This document shows, piece by piece, positions 61,485 to 64,000 of a stretch of DNA of 64,000 nt. A program made the position numbers and the translations under genes. The stretch spans positions 1-64,000 of the forward strand of contig CBFICS010000004.1 of NCBI GenBank assembly GCA_965661055.1, read 5' to 3'. Numbering within the stretch: position 1 is the first letter of the stretch; each line of letters begins with the position of its first letter. The notes below the pieces were generated by a model that did not search any database, had not been told where the DNA came from, and was given only the letters and a program-made list of their open reading frames with translations. Origin of the DNA: CBFHSF01 sp965661055. GTDB taxonomy: Bacteria > Bacteroidota > Bacteroidia > Flavobacteriales > Schleiferiaceae.

Positions 61485-62168
61485 TTAGAATTTCTCAGTT
61501 TTATCTAAGGTACCATCGTCTTTGTAATACTCCCAGGTTCCTACTTTTTCATTATTTGAATACTGGCCTTTAACCTTTAAGGTTCTATCCTCATAGTATT
61601 CTTTGTAAGATCCCTCTTTTACGTCATTTTCATATTCTGTTTGCGACTTCATAGAACTGGTATCGTAAAAATGCTCAACCATTCCAGAAAGCTTACCCAT
61701 TTTATAATTATAACGAATAGATAGGTTTCCATTGGCAAAATACCACTCCGAAACACCGTCTTTCTTACCTAGCTTGTAATTTTCAAGGGTAGACTTTATT
61801 CCATGCTCATTATAGCTTATCTGTCTGCCGTCTAAAGCACCGTTCAAGTAATTTTTTTCTTCTACTACCTTAGAAGCTCTATCAAAAACCAGTTGAATTC
61901 CGTTTTTTTGATCGTTTTTATAATTCTCAATCCTAACTAAATTGCCTGAATAGCTATGATAATAAATGGGTCCGTTTCTCTTACCATTTTCATAATACTC
62001 AACGGTTCTAGGAATATGGTTATTCCAAAAAATCACCCAAGCACCTGTCTTTAGGTTATTAGAATCTAAACGATTTATCATTTCTCTTTCGGGTTGCTCT
62101 ATTTGAGCAAATCCAGTAATAGAAATTATGGTGCTAATGAGAAGCAGTCTGATGGACCTTATTTTCAT
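61485..62168 (-). CDS. Exported MORN-like repeat protein
   Basis: A 227-residue protein. A signal peptide (SIRLLLISTIISITGFAQ) is followed by about seven tandem units of the form YENGKRNGPIYYHSYSGNL, YKNDQKNGIQLVF, YLNGALDGRQISY, YKLGKKDGVSEWY, YKMGKLSGMVEHF, YENDVKEGSYKEY and YSNNEKVGTWEYY. This is the MORN-variant repeat (toxin-antitoxin system YwqK family) typical of Bacteroidota surface proteins; binding partner unknown. I use ATG 62168, overlapping the upstream GH3/beta-lactamase gene by 35 bases; the earlier ATG at 62183 lacks a proper signal start. Confidence 0.85.
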   Translation of the reverse strand: MKIRSIRLLLISTIISITGFAQIEQPEREMINRLDSNNLKTGAWVIFWNNHIPRTVEYYENGKRNGPIYYHSYSGNLVRIENYKNDQKNGIQLVFDRASKVVEEKNYLNGALDGRQISYNEHGIKSTLENYKLGKKDGVSEWYFANGNLSIRYNYKMGKLSGMVEHFYDTSSMKSQTEYENDVKEGSYKEYYEDRTLKVKGQYSNNEKVGTWEYYKDDGTLDKTEKF

Positions 62169-64000
62169 TTTGTGGTAATGCATTATAAATAACTTCTTGA
62201 ATTTTTGTGCGATAATTACCGCTAATCAATTTTCTATTTTCTGCCGAAGGGTTTATTCTATTTGATAAAAAGATATATACCAATTCGTGTTCGGGATCTA
62301 CCCAAGCAATGGTTCCAGTAAATCCGGTGTGCCCAAAACTTGCTTTAGAAGTACAATCGCAGGCAGGACCAGGCCCTTCTAATTGTGGTTTATCAAACCC
62401 TATGCCTCGTCTATTCTCATCCTCACAAAATTGACATCGAGTAAATTCTTCTAAGGTTATTGATTGAAAAAAGGTCTGATTGTTATAAGTGCCTCCGTTA
62501 AGGTACATCTGCATAAGCTTAGCTAAGTCATTGGCATTGGTAAATAATCCTGCATGTCCGCCTACACCTCCTAACATAGCAGCTCCTTGATCGTGAACAT
62601 ATCCGTGTACTAATTGATACCTGAAATACTTGTCATATTCAGTTGGTATAATTTCACTTTTCTGGAAGTTTTCCTTGGGTTGATACCCCAAAGTATAGGC
62701 TCCCAGAGGATCATAGTACTTTTCTTTTACCAAAATAGAAAGCGGCTTTCTATACTCATTCTCAATAATCTTTTTGAGGAGGTAGTACCCCAAATCTGAA
62801 TACTTATACTTTTTCTTTCCTAAAGGGCTCTTGTAGATTGCCTGGTAAATAGTATCTGTGTAAGCTCTAGAAATGAATAATTTTTCGGCCACCTGAAGAG
62901 GAAATTGTGTAGATCTATGGTCACTGTAAAATTCAGGATTCGGTCTTTGGTCTTTTAGAGAGTTGACATAAAAGGGAATCCACGCCTCTAAACCGGCTTG
63001 GTGACTTAATATTTCTCTAATGGTCAGCGAATCTTTATTGGTACCCTTTACCTCAGGAAGAAAATGGACCAAAGGGTCATCAAGGTTTAATTTTCCTGCC
63101 TCATACATTTCCATGACCATGGGCAATGTCGCACCGATCTTGGTTATTGATGCGATATCATAAAGGTCATAATTGGTCACCAAATGGTTCTTTTCATACG
63201 TGTGAAAACCAAATGACTTTTGGTAAATGACCATTCCGTTTTTTGCCACCAGCACTTGGCAACCAGGAGTTGCTTTTTCTTCAATGGCTTTTTTCGCAAT
63301 GGAGTCTATTGCTACTAGGTCTGCTCTATCAATCCCTACCTCTTCGGGGTAACCGTATTTTAACCTGTTCAATGAGCCTGTCTTCAATCCGTAGCCTCTA
63401 TCTAACAAATCAGAAATTGATACAGGTAGCCTTCCATCAGAATTTAATGCGCCAAAAATTATTTGAGCCACTGCCCTTTCTGCGTCTGGATGATTTTGGT
63501 AACCTACTATGGTAGCCTGTGAGGCTGAAGTAAAATCTTGGCCTAAAAGTCCGTAAGGGTTTGCGAAATGTGCAAGCACAAACTCATTTTGCAAGGCAAG
63601 CTTATTAATAAATCGTGCTTCCGCAGAAGAGTACTTATAATTTTTCCAAGGGTTGGAGTTATCAGAATAAAAAGCCACCAACACCATGTCAAAATCAGAC
63701 AGCTCAGAAAGCACCTTATTCTCGAATCCTTTAGAAAAAGAAAAGGTAGAGACTTTGGAATACTCTTTACAGTCATTAATAAAGCCACCGCTCACCTTGT
63801 TGCCCATGGTTACTATGGCTATTCTTTTTCCAGATCCAGACAAGGGCAATGCTTTGTTTTTGTTGACAATTACCGTAGCCGCCTTTTCATAAATACCCTT
63901 TCTCAAAACCTCATCTTCAGCAACATTGAGGTCATTGACAATATTCTTTACCCTTATGGGTTTTGGCTTCTTATTGAGGCCTAACCAATATTTAGCTCTT
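62134..64000 (-). CDS. GH3 C-terminal domain fused to a beta-lactamase-type serine hydrolase, 5' end outside the window
   Basis: The frame is open to base 64000 (RAKYWLGLNKKPKPIRVKNI precedes the TTG at 63906), so the gene continues beyond the window. The visible N-terminal part is the second domain of a family-3 glycoside hydrolase: AATVIVNKNKALPLSGSGKR, then GALNSDGRLPVSISD. From about residue 190 a class C beta-lactamase-like domain follows: DIASITKIGATLPM (SxxK), KYSDLGYYLL (YxN-like position) and ASFGHTGFTGTIAW (the HTG box). Bacteroidota encode such NagZ-like plus serine hydrolase fusions, thought to act on muropeptides. C-terminal overlap with the MORN gene is 35 bases. A beta-lactam-hydrolysing role is not implied. 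Confidence 0.9.
   Translation of the reverse strand, partial: RAKYWLGLNKKPKPIRVKNIVNDLNVAEDEVLRKGIYEKAATVIVNKNKALPLSGSGKRIAIVTMGNKVSGGFINDCKEYSKVSTFSFSKGFENKVLSELSDFDMVLVAFYSDNSNPWKNYKYSSAEARFINKLALQNEFVLAHFANPYGLLGQDFTSASQATIVGYQNHPDAERAVAQIIFGALNSDGRLPVSISDLLDRGYGLKTGSLNRLKYGYPEEVGIDRADLVAIDSIAKKAIEEKATPGCQVLVAKNGMVIYQKSFGFHTYEKNHLVTNYDLYDIASITKIGATLPMVMEMYEAGKLNLDDPLVHFLPEVKGTNKDSLTIREILSHQAGLEAWIPFYVNSLKDQRPNPEFYSDHRSTQFPLQVAEKLFISRAYTDTIYQAIYKSPLGKKKYKYSDLGYYLLKKIIENEYRKPLSILVKEKYYDPLGAYTLGYQPKENFQKSEIIPTEYDKYFRYQLVHGYVHDQGAAMLGGVGGHAGLFTNANDLAKLMQMYLNGGTYNNQTFFQSITLEEFTRCQFCEDENRRGIGFDKPQLEGPGPACDCTSKASFGHTGFTGTIAWVDPEHELVYIFLSNRINPSAENRKLISGNYRTKIQEVIYNALPQNENKVHQTASH

Noticed and set aside
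63568..63984. 138-residue frame antisense to the GH3/beta-lactamase gene
   Set aside because: The opposite strand has strong GH3 homology that continues to the window edge; this frame is a shadow.
1..64000. tRNA or rRNA genes, CRISPR arrays, prophage, integrase, toxin-antitoxin or defence islands
   Set aside because: Looked for by motif and context; no regularly spaced repeats, no recognisable T-loop/acceptor pattern and no relevant protein domains were seen.

Overview
The window looks like chromosomal DNA of a member of the Bacteroidota, most likely a marine Flavobacteriales-type bacterium. The evidence is AT-rich sequence, almost no Shine-Dalgarno sites, Bacteroidota-type promoter elements (TTTG then TAnnTTTG), two proteins with type IX secretion (T9SS) C-terminal sorting tails plus a T9SS plug-type protein, a GWxTD lipoprotein, bacillithiol genes (bshA, ytxJ), a complete Na+-NQR operon, and family architectures typical of the phylum. 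It is mostly a dense housekeeping region. I saw no rRNA, tRNA, CRISPR array, prophage or intact insertion sequence.

Layout. 1-7.7 kb: an MltF-like lytic transglycosylase (cut by the window edge), a helical protein of unknown function, thiol peroxidase, the remnant of a patatin-like phospholipase, a polyphosphate operon (sixA-type phosphatase, ppk1, ppx) and formate-THF ligase. 7.9-16 kb: a small membrane protein, CCA-adding enzyme, a pRiA4b ORF-3-like protein, a K+ channel, miaA, lpxK, gatB and a TlpA-like lipoprotein. 16-22.5 kb (minus strand): gap, a 1056-residue T9SS cargo protein, lipA, an outer-membrane protein, ytxJ and a 41-residue lipoprotein. 22.6-30.7 kb (plus): ung, an Omp85 protein, rmuC, GWxTD lipoprotein, rlmB and a T9SS-sorted M1 peptidase. 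30.8-43.7 kb: valS, a DUF1573 protein, an aminotransferase, murB, an NqrM-like protein, apbE and nqrABCDEF. 43.8-55.9 kb: a T9SS plug-type protein, a damaged DUF3667 gene, apaG, a Sua5-type enzyme, lptB, tatC, recQ, an ECF sigma factor with a 46-residue satellite gene, uvrA and a membrane protein. 55.9-64 kb: a haem-binding protein, a DUF3078 protein, a TrmH-type methyltransferase, a polytopic membrane protein, a SUI1 protein, bshA, a MORN-like repeat protein and a GH3/beta-lactamase fusion cut by the right edge.

Working together: ApbE is predicted to attach FMN to NqrB and NqrC, whose target motifs are visible, and the 65-residue NqrM-like protein is predicted to deliver iron to the complex. 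Thus a whole Na+ pump assembly kit lies within 7.3 kb. ppk1/ppx/sixA form a polyphosphate unit. bshA and ytxJ belong to bacillithiol redox chemistry. The Omp85, LptB, LpxK and MltF proteins and the GH3/beta-lactamase fusion serve envelope biogenesis and wall turnover.

The most unusual signal is a set of in-frame stop codons inside otherwise intact reading frames. lipA has a TAA that cuts off the conserved RSSY tail, the DUF3667 gene has a TAA and a TGA around its zinc ribbon, and the patatin remnant has a TAA plus a large internal deletion. A 14-base palindromic sequence (CCGCTTTCGCGGGA) also recurs four times, in a terminator, a 5' leader and two coding regions. I did not find a clearly new multi-gene system.
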